15,422 bases of DNA from Parcubacteria group bacterium (GTDB lineage: Bacteria > Patescibacteriota > Minisyncoccia > Moranbacterales > JAKLHP01), in NCBI GenBank assembly GCA_041657845.1, contig JBBABD010000017.1:1-15422 (forward strand), in the 5' to 3' direction. Positions 6,840-13,540 of the stretch are shown one piece after another. The translations under genes and the position numbers were made by a program. The stretch's first letter is position 1; the number at the start of each line of letters is the position of its first letter. Below the pieces are notes generated by a model. That model searched no databases. It was given only the letters and a program-made list of their open reading frames with translations, and was not told the origin of the DNA.

Positions 6840-9293
6840 ATGAAATATAAAAATCTTACATCGGAAGAAGTTGAAAGAAATCAAATCAAGTTTGGAAAAA
6901 ATGTTTTGCCGGAAGAAAAAACCGTTCCGGCAATCAGGCTTTTTCTGGCGCAGTTTGCCAACCCTTTAGTTTATATTCTTTGTTTTGCCGCTCTAATATC
7001 TCTCTTTCTTCATAAATATTTTGATATAGCACTCATTCTCTCTGTTGTTGTTGTTAATGCTATTATGGGATTTTTTCAAGAGAATAAGACGCAAAAAACT
7101 TTGGCGGCTCTCAAAAAATTGGTAAAACCGAACGCTAAAGTTTTGCGCGACAATCAAAGACAGGATATTGAAGCGTCAGAATTGGTTCCGGGGGATGTTG
7201 TTTTTCTCGCTGTCGGAGATAAGATTCCGGCTGATGGAAAAATTTTAGAATCAATCTCTTTTCTGATTAATGAAGCTATCTTAACCGGTGAAAGTGAGGC
7301 GGTGGAAAAAAAAGAAGGGGAAGAAGCTTATATGGGAACGATTGTTTCTTCCGGCCGGGCGGTAATGCAAGTGACGAATATTGGCATCGCGACAAAAATC
7401 GGAGAAATTGCCGAAACCCTGAAAGATACGCAGCAGCCGATAACCACTCTCCAAATCCGTTTGAAAAAATTGACCCAAAATTTAATTTACATTTCAATTT
7501 TCTTGGCGGTCTTGGTATTTATTTTTGGTTTTGCAACCGGCCGGGATTTTTGGCAGATGGCCGAACTTTCCGCCATTCTTTTGGTGGCGATTATTCCCGA
7601 AGCCTTGCTTATTGTTATTACTTTGGTATTGGTGCTGGCAATGCGTGACAGCCTGAAAAGAAAAGCGCTTATCAGGAAAATTTTAGCGGTGGAAACTTTG
7701 GGATCGGTTACGACAATTTGCACGGATAAAACCGGCACGCTCACAGAAGGAAAAATGAAGATTGTTGAAACTGATTTTTCCGACCAAGAGAATAGTTTTT
7801 TGGCAATGTGTCTTTGCAATGACAGGAGTGATACTGTGGAAATTGCGCTTTGGGATTATCTGGATGGGTTAAAAGATTTTGACCAGCAAGAAAATTTTGA
7901 TAAATATAACAGAGTTTTTGAAATTCCTTTCGGCAGTGAGCATAAATTTATGCTTACAGCCAATCATCTTTCAGATGGCAGCGGCAATCATTTTATAGCC
8001 ATCAAAGGAGCGCCGGAAGTTATTTTGAAAATGTCTAATTTGAGCGAGGAAGATAAGAAAATAATAACATCCAAAATTCACAGATGGGCAGAAAAAGGAC
8101 TAAAGGTGCTGGCATTGGCTCACAAAAAAATATCGCAGGAGGAGATAGAGGAAATAAAAAACAAAAAAATATCCGGATTTGAGTGGAGTGGAATAGTTGG
8201 TCTTTGGGATCCGCCGCGAAAAGAAGTGAAAGAAACGCTGGCGATCGCCAGGGAATCGGGGCTAAAGATAAAGGTGGTGACTGGTGATTACCACCGCACG
8301 GCAGTAAAAATTATGGAATCCTTGGGAATGAAGGTTTCGTCCGGCGAGATTTTAAAAGGAAGCGAATTGGAAGAATTAAGCGATGAAGAATTAAAAAATA
8401 AAATTACCAACATTTTGTTATTTGCCAGGGTAACTCCGGAGCAAAAACTGAGGATAGTTACCGCTCTTCAGGAACTGGGAGAAATTGTGGCTATGACCGG
8501 AGATGGCGTAAATGATGCGCCAGCGCTCAAAAAATCCAACATTGGAATAGTAGTGGGAGATGCTTCGGAGGTAGCTAAGGAAACCGCCGATCTTATACTT
8601 CTGGACAATAATTTCAAAACGATTATTTCCGCAATTGAAGCCGGAAGGTTGGTCTTTGAAAATATCAAAAAGATAATCTTGTTCATCCTTTCCAATTCTT
8701 TTGCGGAAGTAGTGGTTATTATGGGTGCTTTGATTTTAGACTGGCCGTTTCCTCTTACAATCGTTCAAATCCTGTGGCTCCATCTTCTGTGCGACGGGCC
8801 GGAGGATTTTATTCTGGGTTTCGAACCAAAAGAAAAAGAAACAATGCTTGATGGACCCAAAAGAATGGACGAACCGATTTTTGGAAAGCTCAGTATTTTT
8901 TTGACTGTAGCAATATCTCTTCTCTCCGGCCTTATCTCTCTCGGCTTTTTCTGGTACTTCGGTTTATATCAAGGGAATGTAGCTCTTGGTCAGACAATGG
9001 CTTTTATGTCGCTGGCTTTCAGCTCTGTTGTTTATATTTTTTCCTGCCGGACGCTTCGCAAACCGTTTTGGAAATATGAAAATTTTTGGTCCAATAAATG
9101 GCTTTTTGCGGTTGTGATTTTTAGTTTATTTTTAGCTACTATTATCACGTATTTTCCTCCGACCCAAAAACTTCTAAATCTGATTCCCTTGAATTTATTC
9201 CAATGGAGTTTGCTGGTGGCAAAAGCAGTATTGCTGGTTTTGGTTATTGAAATAGGAAAGTTAACGATGAAGCCAAAAAATAAAAAGAGTTGA
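6840..9293 (+). CDS. P-type cation-transporting ATPase (P2-like, altered ion site)
   Basis: This complete 817-residue pump couples ATP hydrolysis to cation transport. It shows an N-terminal cation-ATPase domain, actuator motif TGES (149-152), phosphorylated Asp296 in DKTGTLT, nucleotide-binding KGAPE (389-393), TGD (481-483) and hinge TGDGVNDAP (553-561). About ten membrane helices are expected. Aligned by eye to SERCA, acidic ligands are kept in M4 (Glu254), M5 (Glu623) and M6 (Asp652). The M4 motif reads PEALL rather than PEGLP, and the SERCA positions Asn768, Asn796 and Thr799 appear as Ser620, His648 and Cys651. Ion specificity is therefore uncertain; Ca2+ should not be assumed. The nucleotide-binding domain is compact compared with eukaryotic P2 pumps. 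The last codons and the TGA stop overlap the start of a degraded glycosyltransferase tail, so the C-terminus may have been formed by that junction. Confidence 0.95.
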   Translation: MKYKNLTSEEVERNQIKFGKNVLPEEKTVPAIRLFLAQFANPLVYILCFAALISLFLHKYFDIALILSVVVVNAIMGFFQENKTQKTLAALKKLVKPNAKVLRDNQRQDIEASELVPGDVVFLAVGDKIPADGKILESISFLINEAILTGESEAVEKKEGEEAYMGTIVSSGRAVMQVTNIGIATKIGEIAETLKDTQQPITTLQIRLKKLTQNLIYISIFLAVLVFIFGFATGRDFWQMAELSAILLVAIIPEALLIVITLVLVLAMRDSLKRKALIRKILAVETLGSVTTICTDKTGTLTEGKMKIVETDFSDQENSFLAMCLCNDRSDTVEIALWDYLDGLKDFDQQENFDKYNRVFEIPFGSEHKFMLTANHLSDGSGNHFIAIKGAPEVILKMSNLSEEDKKIITSKIHRWAEKGLKVLALAHKKISQEEIEEIKNKKISGFEWSGIVGLWDPPRKEVKETLAIARESGLKIKVVTGDYHRTAVKIMESLGMKVSSGEILKGSELEELSDEELKNKITNILLFARVTPEQKLRIVTALQELGEIVAMTGDGVNDAPALKKSNIGIVVGDASEVAKETADLILLDNNFKTIISAIEAGRLVFENIKKIILFILSNSFAEVVVIMGALILDWPFPLTIVQILWLHLLCDGPEDFILGFEPKEKETMLDGPKRMDEPIFGKLSIFLTVAISLLSGLISLGFFWYFGLYQGNVALGQTMAFMSLAFSSVVYIFSCRTLRKPFWKYENFWSNKWLFAVVIFSLFLATIITYFPPTQKLLNLIPLNLFQWSLLVAKAVLLVLVIEIGKLTMKPKNKKS

Positions 9294-9400
9294 TGGAATT
9301 GACAGAAAAAATTATTTTAAACATGTTAGGAAATTTTTCTTCGGAAAAAATGACGAGAAATTATGTCAATGCTTTTGAGGAAGTTATAATTGAACAATAA
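9279..9400 (+). pseudogene. Remnant of a GT4 glycosyltransferase 3' end
   Basis: This stretch aligns with the last ~120 nt of the glycosyltransferase gene at 4561-5601 (its 5479-5601). Reading in the right frame gives KRVDGIDRKNYFKHVRK, against KRVDEIDRKDCFEHVEK in the intact protein. A 2-nt deletion near 9334 then shifts the frame, and the copy continues as FSSEKMTRNYVNAFEEV, against FSSEKMTKDYIKAYEKV, ending in its own TAA at 9398-9400. The block TTTTTCTTCGGAAAAAATGA is identical in both copies; other positions differ, many at third codon positions, so this is a diverged paralogue and not a recent duplication. It has no start and no catalytic domain. It overlaps the end of the P-type ATPase gene, whose TGA lies within the remnant in another frame. 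Confidence 0.85.
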
Positions 9401-9426
9401 ACTTTGACAAGTAAAAAAATATAGAT

Positions 9427-10038
9427 ATGGAATCGAAAATAAAGAAAATTCTTGAAAGAATAGATTTGCTAAATGAAGCGTTAAGAAAAGAATATTCGCA
9501 GCTTGGGAAAAAATACGGATTTCTGATAAAACAGCGGAAGGTTATATTTTTAGAAAAAATCAGGGAAAGAAACAAAAAACTTCGCATACCTGCTTGGAAA
9601 TACGCTATTCCAAAAAGTATCCGTCACTTTCTTTCCATGCCCTTTATTTATATGATGATTTTCCCTGTAGTGATCCTGGACATATTCATCACTGTTTATC
9701 ATTGGGCCGCTTTTCCTCTGTATGGTATTCCGAAAGTCAAAAGAAGGGAATATATAGTTTACGACAGAAAGTTTCTTGATTATCTTAATGTTATCCAAAA
9801 AGTGAATTGTCTGTATTGCAGTTATGTAAACGGTTTCTTTGCTTATTCTTTGGAGATTGCGGCCCGGACAGAAAGATATTGGTGTCCAATTAAAGCCGCC
9901 CATAAACCGAAAGTTTATCATAATTGGTACAAGGATTTTGCCGATTACGGAAACCCCGAAGAGTGGAATCATAAATTCAACGACCAAAAAGCCTTTGAAG
10001 AATTGAAAAAAATATCTTCGGAAAAACAAAACAAATAA
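9427..10038 (+). CDS. Conserved-looking membrane protein with CxxC motif, unknown function
   Basis: I cannot name this 203-residue protein. Residues 1-52 are highly charged and likely helical or coiled coil. A hydrophobic segment spans about 69-99 (one long or two short membrane helices). A C-terminal domain (about 105-180) holds Cys128-x-x-Cys131 in NCLYCSYVNG and Cys153 in RYWCPIKAAH, with His159 and His165 nearby. This Cys/His pattern could bind a metal or form a redox pair. From memory, similar KVNCLYCSYVNG...TERYWCPIK proteins occur widely as uncharacterised bacterial proteins; this is not checked. The gene stands alone between the glycosyltransferase remnant and a long intergenic region. 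The hemerythrin/cupin operon downstream makes a redox or metal role attractive but unproven. There is no Shine-Dalgarno sequence. Confidence 0.85.
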   Translation: MESKIKKILERIDLLNEALRKEYSQLGKKYGFLIKQRKVIFLEKIRERNKKLRIPAWKYAIPKSIRHFLSMPFIYMMIFPVVILDIFITVYHWAAFPLYGIPKVKRREYIVYDRKFLDYLNVIQKVNCLYCSYVNGFFAYSLEIAARTERYWCPIKAAHKPKVYHNWYKDFADYGNPEEWNHKFNDQKAFEELKKISSEKQNK

Positions 10039-10154
10039 AAACAATTTAAACATTTTCAAAATTTACCGACAAACACCTCCTTTCTAGGGAGATTTTGATA
10101 CTAACTGAGAGTATCACACGCAAAAGGCATTTGGTGTCATCATCAAGTGTTGTG
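10039..10154 (+). other. 5' part of a long intergenic region, rich in alternative stems
   Basis: No gene is seen here. GATACTAAC (10097-10105) is the exact reverse complement of GTTAGTATC (10162-10170). GATACT (10097-10102) can instead pair with AGTATC (10110-10115), and the 3' strand at 10167-10171 can instead pair with GGATA (10155-10159). A further hairpin pairs ACAC(G)CAAA (10116-10124) with TTTGGTGT (10130-10137), with G10120 bulged. These pairings compete with each other and lead straight into RNA element copy A. No comparable extension is visible before copies B and C. Confidence 0.5.
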
Positions 10155-10332
10155 GGATATAGTTAGTATCCGCTGGTCGTACTCTTAGCATTTATGTTAA
10201 GAGCAACAGCAACGGTATAAACGAACCAAATAATCGCTAGTGTTATTTGTACAATGACACGCTAGGCTCTTAGGACTAATCACAAAAGATTGTTGATTTT
10301 ATAACAAGGACACCCTCATTGGGTGTTTTTGT
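10155..10332 (+). ncRNA. Repeated structured RNA element, copy A
   Basis: This is a putative structured RNA of unassigned family, about 178 nt. Predicted parts are: hairpin GGATA/TATCC (10155-10159 with 10167-10171); stem GCTG/CAGC (10172-10175 with 10207-10210) enclosing the loop GTCGTA and an inner stem CTCTTA/TAAGAG (10182-10187 with 10198-10203); a single-stranded CAACGG region; stem CTAG/CTAG (10237-10240 with 10262-10265) continued by TGTTATT/AATGACA (10241-10247 with 10253-10259) around TTGTACAA; the conserved string TAGGACTAATCACAAAA (10271-10287); and a terminator. Copy C repeats the GCTG/CAGC arrangement with different but paired inner bases, which argues for RNA structure. It lies after the CxxC protein gene and before the hemerythrin operon. 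It could be a standalone sRNA or a leader attenuator. Confidence 0.7.
10304..10332 (+). terminator. Intrinsic terminator closing RNA copy A
   Basis: ACAAGGACACCC (10304-10315) pairs with GGGTGTTTTTGT (10321-10332) around a TCATT loop. GGGTGT is followed directly by a T tract. The 5' AAGG can pair with part of the T tract through A-U and G-U pairs, a layout shared with the terminators of copies B and C. Confidence 0.8.
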
Positions 10333-10349
10333 GTACTTAAAAACAGTAT

Positions 10350-10385
10350 CTCCCTGGAAATGGTTCGTTTCCTGGGAGGGTTTTT
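10350..10385 (+). terminator. Second intrinsic terminator
   Basis: CTCCC-T-GGAAA (10350-10360) pairs with TTTCC-T-GGGAG (10368-10378) around loop TGGTTCG, with one T-T mismatch. It is followed by GG and TTTTT (10381-10385). It is a strong hairpin 17 nt beyond the first terminator and insulates the hemerythrin promoter from upstream transcription. Confidence 0.8.
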
Positions 10386-10419
10386 CAGCATTTTTAGTCC
10401 ACCGCTCCGCTCTGCTTTA

Positions 10420-10428
10420 TGGTATAAT
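10420..10428 (+). promoter_or_regulatory. Extended -10 promoter for the hemerythrin operon
   Basis: TGG followed by a perfect TATAAT (10423-10428) forms an extended -10 element, 27 nt before the ATG at 10456. No good -35 box is visible at the expected distance. The 17-nt string TGGTATAATTAAAAAAT starting at 10420 recurs exactly at 13739 before the second P-type ATPase. Confidence 0.65.
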
Positions 10429-10455
10429 TAAAAAATAATACTCAATAAAAAAAAT

Positions 10456-10989
10456 ATGAAACCAACAATTGATTTAACCCAAGAGCACGGTCCTGTGAAA
10501 CTGATGCTCAAAATTTTGGAAAAAGCTTCTGAAAAAATGGAAGCAGGTGAGACAATGAATAGGGAAAATATGGAAAAAGCCATCAGTTTTATCCGTGAGT
10601 TTGCCGAAAAATGCCATCACGGAAAAGAAGAACAATTGCTTTTTCCAGCGATAAGGGAAAATAATATCCCCGAAGAAATCGTCCTTGTTGATGCTTTGAC
10701 CGAAGAACACGTTATGGGAAGGAGTTATGTGAAAAATATGGTGGAAGCGGTTGCGGAAAACAATTCTGCTAAATTCATTGGGAATGCCAGAGCTTATATA
10801 GCTTTACTCAATCCCCATATAGACAAGGAAAATCAAACACTTTTTCCGATGGTGGAGAAGTCTCTTTCGGAAGAAAAACAAAAAGAATTGGAGGTTGGAT
10901 TTTTAGAAATTGAAAAGAACGTTATTGGCGAAGGACGGCACGAAGAACTGCATAGCATTGTTTATAAATTAAAAGAGGCTTATTTATGA
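10456..10989 (+). CDS. Hemerythrin-like (HHE) cation-binding protein
   Basis: This 177-residue soluble protein should fold as a four-helix bundle holding a non-haem di-iron site. Candidate ligands match the HHE pattern: His11 (QEHG), His54/His55 with Glu58/Glu59 (CHHGKEE), His85 (EEHVMGR), and His121 with Glu125 (NPHIDKEN). The length fits the family. Related proteins bind oxygen or react with oxygen, peroxide or nitric oxide; the exact role here is unknown. The start is set by the ATG at 10456, 27 nt after an extended -10 element, and there is no Shine-Dalgarno sequence. Its last 4 nt form an ATGA overlap with the cupin gene, so both proteins are probably made together. RNA element copy A and two terminators lie upstream. 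Confidence 0.93.
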   Translation: MKPTIDLTQEHGPVKLMLKILEKASEKMEAGETMNRENMEKAISFIREFAEKCHHGKEEQLLFPAIRENNIPEEIVLVDALTEEHVMGRSYVKNMVEAVAENNSAKFIGNARAYIALLNPHIDKENQTLFPMVEKSLSEEKQKELEVGFLEIEKNVIGEGRHEELHSIVYKLKEAYL

Positions 10990-11288
10990 AACCAGAAATA
11001 CTCAAAAATTTAATTGAATACCAATCAGGCTCGGTAGTCAGCAAAGAAATTTTGAAAACTGATTCAGGGACTGTCACGCTGTTTGCGTTTGATGCTGGGC
11101 AAGGGCTAAGCGAGCATACTGCTCCGTTTGAAGTTTTAGTGAATGTTGTCGATGGAGAAGCGGAAGTTACCATTTCAGGAACTTCTCACACACTAACTGA
11201 AGGTCAGATGATAATTATGCCTGCCAATCAACCTCACGCTCTTAAAGCTAACCAGAAATTCAAGATGCTTCTCGTGATGTTAAAATAA
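10986..11288 (+). CDS. Small cupin-domain protein
   Basis: This 100-residue protein is a single cupin beta-barrel. Its motif 1 reads GQGLSEHTAPFEVLVNVVDG (residues 38-57), with His44 and Glu49 as likely metal ligands. Motif 2 includes PANQPHALKA (79-88) with His84. The second His of the usual HxH is replaced (H44-T45-A46), a pattern common in minimal cupins of the SEHTAPFE type, so a metal site is probable but not certain. The ATG overlaps the hemerythrin stop as ATGA, and AAGAGG about 8 nt upstream is the only convincing Shine-Dalgarno sequence in the window. Pairing with a di-iron protein suggests oxidative-stress or metal handling. Substrate or enzymatic activity cannot be told. RNA element copy B begins about 35 nt after the stop. 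Confidence 0.92.
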   Translation: MKPEILKNLIEYQSGSVVSKEILKTDSGTVTLFAFDAGQGLSEHTAPFEVLVNVVDGEAEVTISGTSHTLTEGQMIIMPANQPHALKANQKFKMLLVMLK

Positions 11289-11322
11289 CCATAAAATTTT
11301 CTAAAAGTTATATACAAGCAGG

Positions 11323-11451
11323 AAACAGCAATGCCTAGCAGAACTATATGAATATACAGTAAGTTTTGTGCAACTTACGGATAAGCTCTAGGACTAATCA
11401 CAAAAAATTGGGATACTTGAATAGCAAAGGCACCTGAAAAGGTGTTTTTGC
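11323..11451 (+). ncRNA. Repeated structured RNA element, copy B (lacks the 5' domain)
   Basis: This is the shortest copy, about 129 nt. It starts at AAACAGCAATGCC (11323-11335) and lacks the CCGCTGGTCGTA segment and the 5' stems of A and C. It keeps a possible TATA/TATA hairpin near 11345-11356, and a perfect stem GTAAGTT/AACTTAC (11359-11365 with 11372-11378) around TTGTGC. The conserved string TAGGACTAATCACAAAA (11389-11405) and a GGCACC-type terminator follow. The P4 stem bases differ from A and C yet pair fully, which supports selection on structure. It lies between the cupin gene and a small exported-protein gene. Confidence 0.65.
11424..11451 (+). terminator. Intrinsic terminator closing RNA copy B
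   Basis: GCAAAGGCACC (11424-11434) pairs with GGTGTTTTTGC (11441-11451) around TGAAAA. It forms 11 continuous pairs if the two G-U pairs are counted, and the T tract is partly inside the stem. Because both strands have an A/T tract next to the hairpin, it could also work in the reverse direction. Confidence 0.8.
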
Positions 11452-11481
11452 ATTGCATTATTCTGTTCGGTTAAACGTTCG

Positions 11482-11490
11482 TGGTAAAAT
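11482..11490 (+). promoter_or_regulatory. Possible extended -10 promoter before the small exported-protein gene
   Basis: TGG followed by TAAAAT (11485-11490) matches the extended -10 elements at 10420 and 13739 in layout and in distance from the terminator (about 31 nt). A separate TATAAT lies at 11505-11510. Either would give a leader of about 75-95 nt before the ATG at 11591. There is no clear -35 box. Confidence 0.4.
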
Positions 11491-11590
11491 ATCGGAAGTT
11501 GTAATATAATATAAAATATAATTGCTTGAATGATTTTATTAAAATTTCTGTTTATTTTATTGAGCTGCTAGAAGTAATTAAATTAAGTTA

Positions 11591-11989
11591 ATGAAAAATT
11601 CTATAAAAATAATTATTGGAATTTCGATGGTGATAATCTTGAGCTTGATAACCGTATTTTTGATTTGGCAGAATTTTAAATATAATTTCCTCACTTCTGA
11701 AACCGATTTAAATAATCCAAATCTAATTACAATTAATTCGGGAACGCAAGTTCATTTTGAAAATTTATTGGTGGGATTGGCCGACATTCAAAACAACACT
11801 GCCAATCTATATTTTAATTCGGATGGAACAAATAACTCTAGTCTGAAAAAAGTCATCGCTGGCGATAAATTTGAAATGAACGGCTACAGCGTGGAAGTTA
11901 AATCGGTTGAAAAAGCTTATAACCCTTCTGTCTTGCCAGGTGCCAGCCATGGCAAAGTTAAACTCATAATTACTAAAAATAATATTTAA
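11591..11989 (+). CDS. Small membrane-anchored exported protein, unknown
   Basis: This 132-residue protein has a short basic N-terminus, one hydrophobic helix at about residues 7-27 and an extracytoplasmic domain. That domain (about 40-130) has alternating hydrophobic/polar segments rich in Asn, Val, Ile and Gly, as in a small beta-sandwich. There is no Cys, lipobox or recognisable enzyme motif. The helix may be an uncleaved anchor, since no clear signal-peptidase site follows it. The gene lies 34 nt before the FecR/Ig-like surface-protein gene on the same strand with no terminator between, so the two are probably co-transcribed and may act together at the cell surface. No family name can be given. 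Confidence 0.75.
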   Translation: MKNSIKIIIGISMVIILSLITVFLIWQNFKYNFLTSETDLNNPNLITINSGTQVHFENLLVGLADIQNNTANLYFNSDGTNNSSLKKVIAGDKFEMNGYSVEVKSVEKAYNPSVLPGASHGKVKLIITKNNI

Positions 11990-12023
11990 TAAGTATAAAA
12001 AATAAGCTAATTATATTAAAGAC

Positions 12024-13520
12024 ATGAAAAATAAAATTCAATATCCGCTAAATCAATTATTGGCGCATAAAGCAAATAAGGCAGTTAAAATTTTTGCTGT
12101 AACAATTTTTACATCAGTAAAATTTTTAACACTTTTTTTATTTTCTTATTTTCTAGTCAACCTTCTGGTTCCAGATAAAGTTCAGGCATATACCCAGCAA
12201 GATTGCGTTAACATAGCAATAAATTGTGCAAATAGATGTATAAATTCAATAAACGTTAAAAACCCAAACGTTAATAATTTTGATGCATGTGCGGATAAAT
12301 GCGTTAATCAAATAATGGCTTATTGCAGTAATCTCAACAATGCACAACCACAGAAACAACAACCACAACAAAATGGACAGCAACCAAAAATTCAACAACC
12401 ACAACAAAAAACGCAGACTTTATTGGAAAACCCACCTATACCAGCAGAAAAGGGCAAACCCTTTTCGCATGATTATTCCAAAGAGTTGCTTGATTTATTA
12501 GGACCTGATAGTCCCGGGTGTCCCTGTAGTTACACCCTCGATATGATGGGCGGATTTCCTCCCATGGGACTTACTATGGGGACTAATGGCGTGTTAAAGG
12601 GTACGCCGACAGGAAAAGACAGTAAATTTAGGGCATGTGTCAAGGACTTGCGTGGAAATACTTTCTGTAAAATAATTAATATTGATGTGAAAGGAGAAGA
12701 TGAGTCGGGGTCAATGGTGCCCAATCTCACGGAGTTAGCATACATGAATTTATCCCAAGGTAAACAGTATGAATTTCCATCCGAGAGGGCTAAGATAACG
12801 ATGCCTGATAGTTCAGTGATGTACGCGGACATAAATTCCATGTTTATTCCGGTTTCGGATTATAATGTAAAAACTGATACCGGCAGATTTATGTATGATT
12901 ACAAACCTGCCTCGGGGGGAGGTTGTGGCCCTATCGGAGAAAGTCCGACGTGGGCTTGCCGTCAGGTTGATGCACGCGACGCAACGCTACGGGTAAAAGG
13001 TACGCAATTTGCGGTTGATACTGATAAATACGGCACAAACATTATCGTTATGGAGGGAATATTGAGCGTATCTGACCCAAAAGGCAAAAAGACTGTTGAA
13101 GTTACCGGAGGTCAGTATGCCTATATAGCAAAAAATGGCCTCCCGAGCAATCCGCAGTCATTTGATAACTCCCAAGTCGATTTCTGGTGGAAAGAAAAAA
13201 GCGCTGAACAGGAGTTTCAAGATGCTCAAAATATTTTTTTTATTATTATAAAAATATCAGTCGTTCTGTTTATTTTTGTTCTTTTAATTTTAGCCATTGT
13301 AAAAATTATAAAAAAAATTAAAGAAAAAAGATTAGGCAAAGAAAAAACAAACATAGCCGTTGCGCCGGCAGCAGAAGAAAATAATCAAAAAACACTGGAA
13401 GTTGAAAAAAATAACAATGGAAACAAGAAAAGCAAAGGCTGTTTAAAAGGCTGTTTAAGCGTTTTAATAGTTATGTTTATGCTTATTTTTTTTATAATGC
13501 TGGCTATCTTTTTTATGTAA
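12024..13520 (+). CDS. Membrane-anchored protein with Cys-rich, Ig-like and FecR-like domains
   Basis: This 498-residue mosaic protein has a long N-terminus with a signal/anchor helix (about residues 33-52, ending near VQAYT). A Cys-rich segment follows (Cys61, 68, 72, 89, 93, 101; spacings C-x6-C-x3-C and C-x3-C-x7-C), then a Gln/Pro-rich low-complexity linker (105-132). A putative Ig domain spans about 135-224: GFPPMGLTMGTNGVLKGTPT is typical of this fold, and Cys166/168/205/215 could form disulfides. A FecR-like domain (about 245-372) includes DATLRVKGTQFAVDTDKYGT and an EGILSVSDPKGK strand. A membrane helix (404-428), a charged cytoplasmic stretch and a second hydrophobic C-terminal helix (475-498) close it. 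FecR domains are known from sigma-factor signalling, but no sigma factor is nearby, so a structural or adhesive surface role is equally likely. Confidence 0.87.
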   Translation: MKNKIQYPLNQLLAHKANKAVKIFAVTIFTSVKFLTLFLFSYFLVNLLVPDKVQAYTQQDCVNIAINCANRCINSINVKNPNVNNFDACADKCVNQIMAYCSNLNNAQPQKQQPQQNGQQPKIQQPQQKTQTLLENPPIPAEKGKPFSHDYSKELLDLLGPDSPGCPCSYTLDMMGGFPPMGLTMGTNGVLKGTPTGKDSKFRACVKDLRGNTFCKIINIDVKGEDESGSMVPNLTELAYMNLSQGKQYEFPSERAKITMPDSSVMYADINSMFIPVSDYNVKTDTGRFMYDYKPASGGGCGPIGESPTWACRQVDARDATLRVKGTQFAVDTDKYGTNIIVMEGILSVSDPKGKKTVEVTGGQYAYIAKNGLPSNPQSFDNSQVDFWWKEKSAEQEFQDAQNIFFIIIKISVVLFIFVLLILAIVKIIKKIKEKRLGKEKTNIAVAPAAEENNQKTLEVEKNNNGNKKSKGCLKGCLSVLIVMFMLIFFIMLAIFFM

Positions 13521-13540
13521 TATGATTTTTAACGAAATGT

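Larger units (their letters stand above)
11289..11590 (+). other. 302-nt intergenic region holding copy B and a promoter
   Basis: No protein gene is seen. From 5' to 3' it holds about 34 nt of AT-rich spacer, RNA copy B with its terminator (11323-11451), an extended -10 element (11482-11490), a further TATAAT (11505-11510), and about 80 nt of AT-rich sequence without an evident structure before the ATG at 11591. Confidence 0.6.

Noticed and set aside
9291..9293. TGA read as glycine (as in Gracilibacteria/SR1), extending the ATPase
   Set aside because: The extension would stop at TAA a few codons later with unlike sequence, and TGA also ends other genes at 4587 and 10987, including an ATGA overlap typical of standard stops.
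9404..9409. TTGACA as a -35 box before the CxxC protein gene
   Set aside because: The only -10-like sequence (TATAGA near 9420) is about 10 nt away, too close, and the position 17 nt away is the coding start.
9550..10059. Long minus-strand open frames, such as 9550-10059 and 2090-2644
   Set aside because: They lie opposite well-supported + strand genes, have low-complexity Phe/Ser-rich translations and show no domain motifs.
10350..10385. TGGTTCG loop as the T arm of a tRNA
   Set aside because: There are no acceptor, D or anticodon arms around it; the hairpin followed by a T tract is a terminator.
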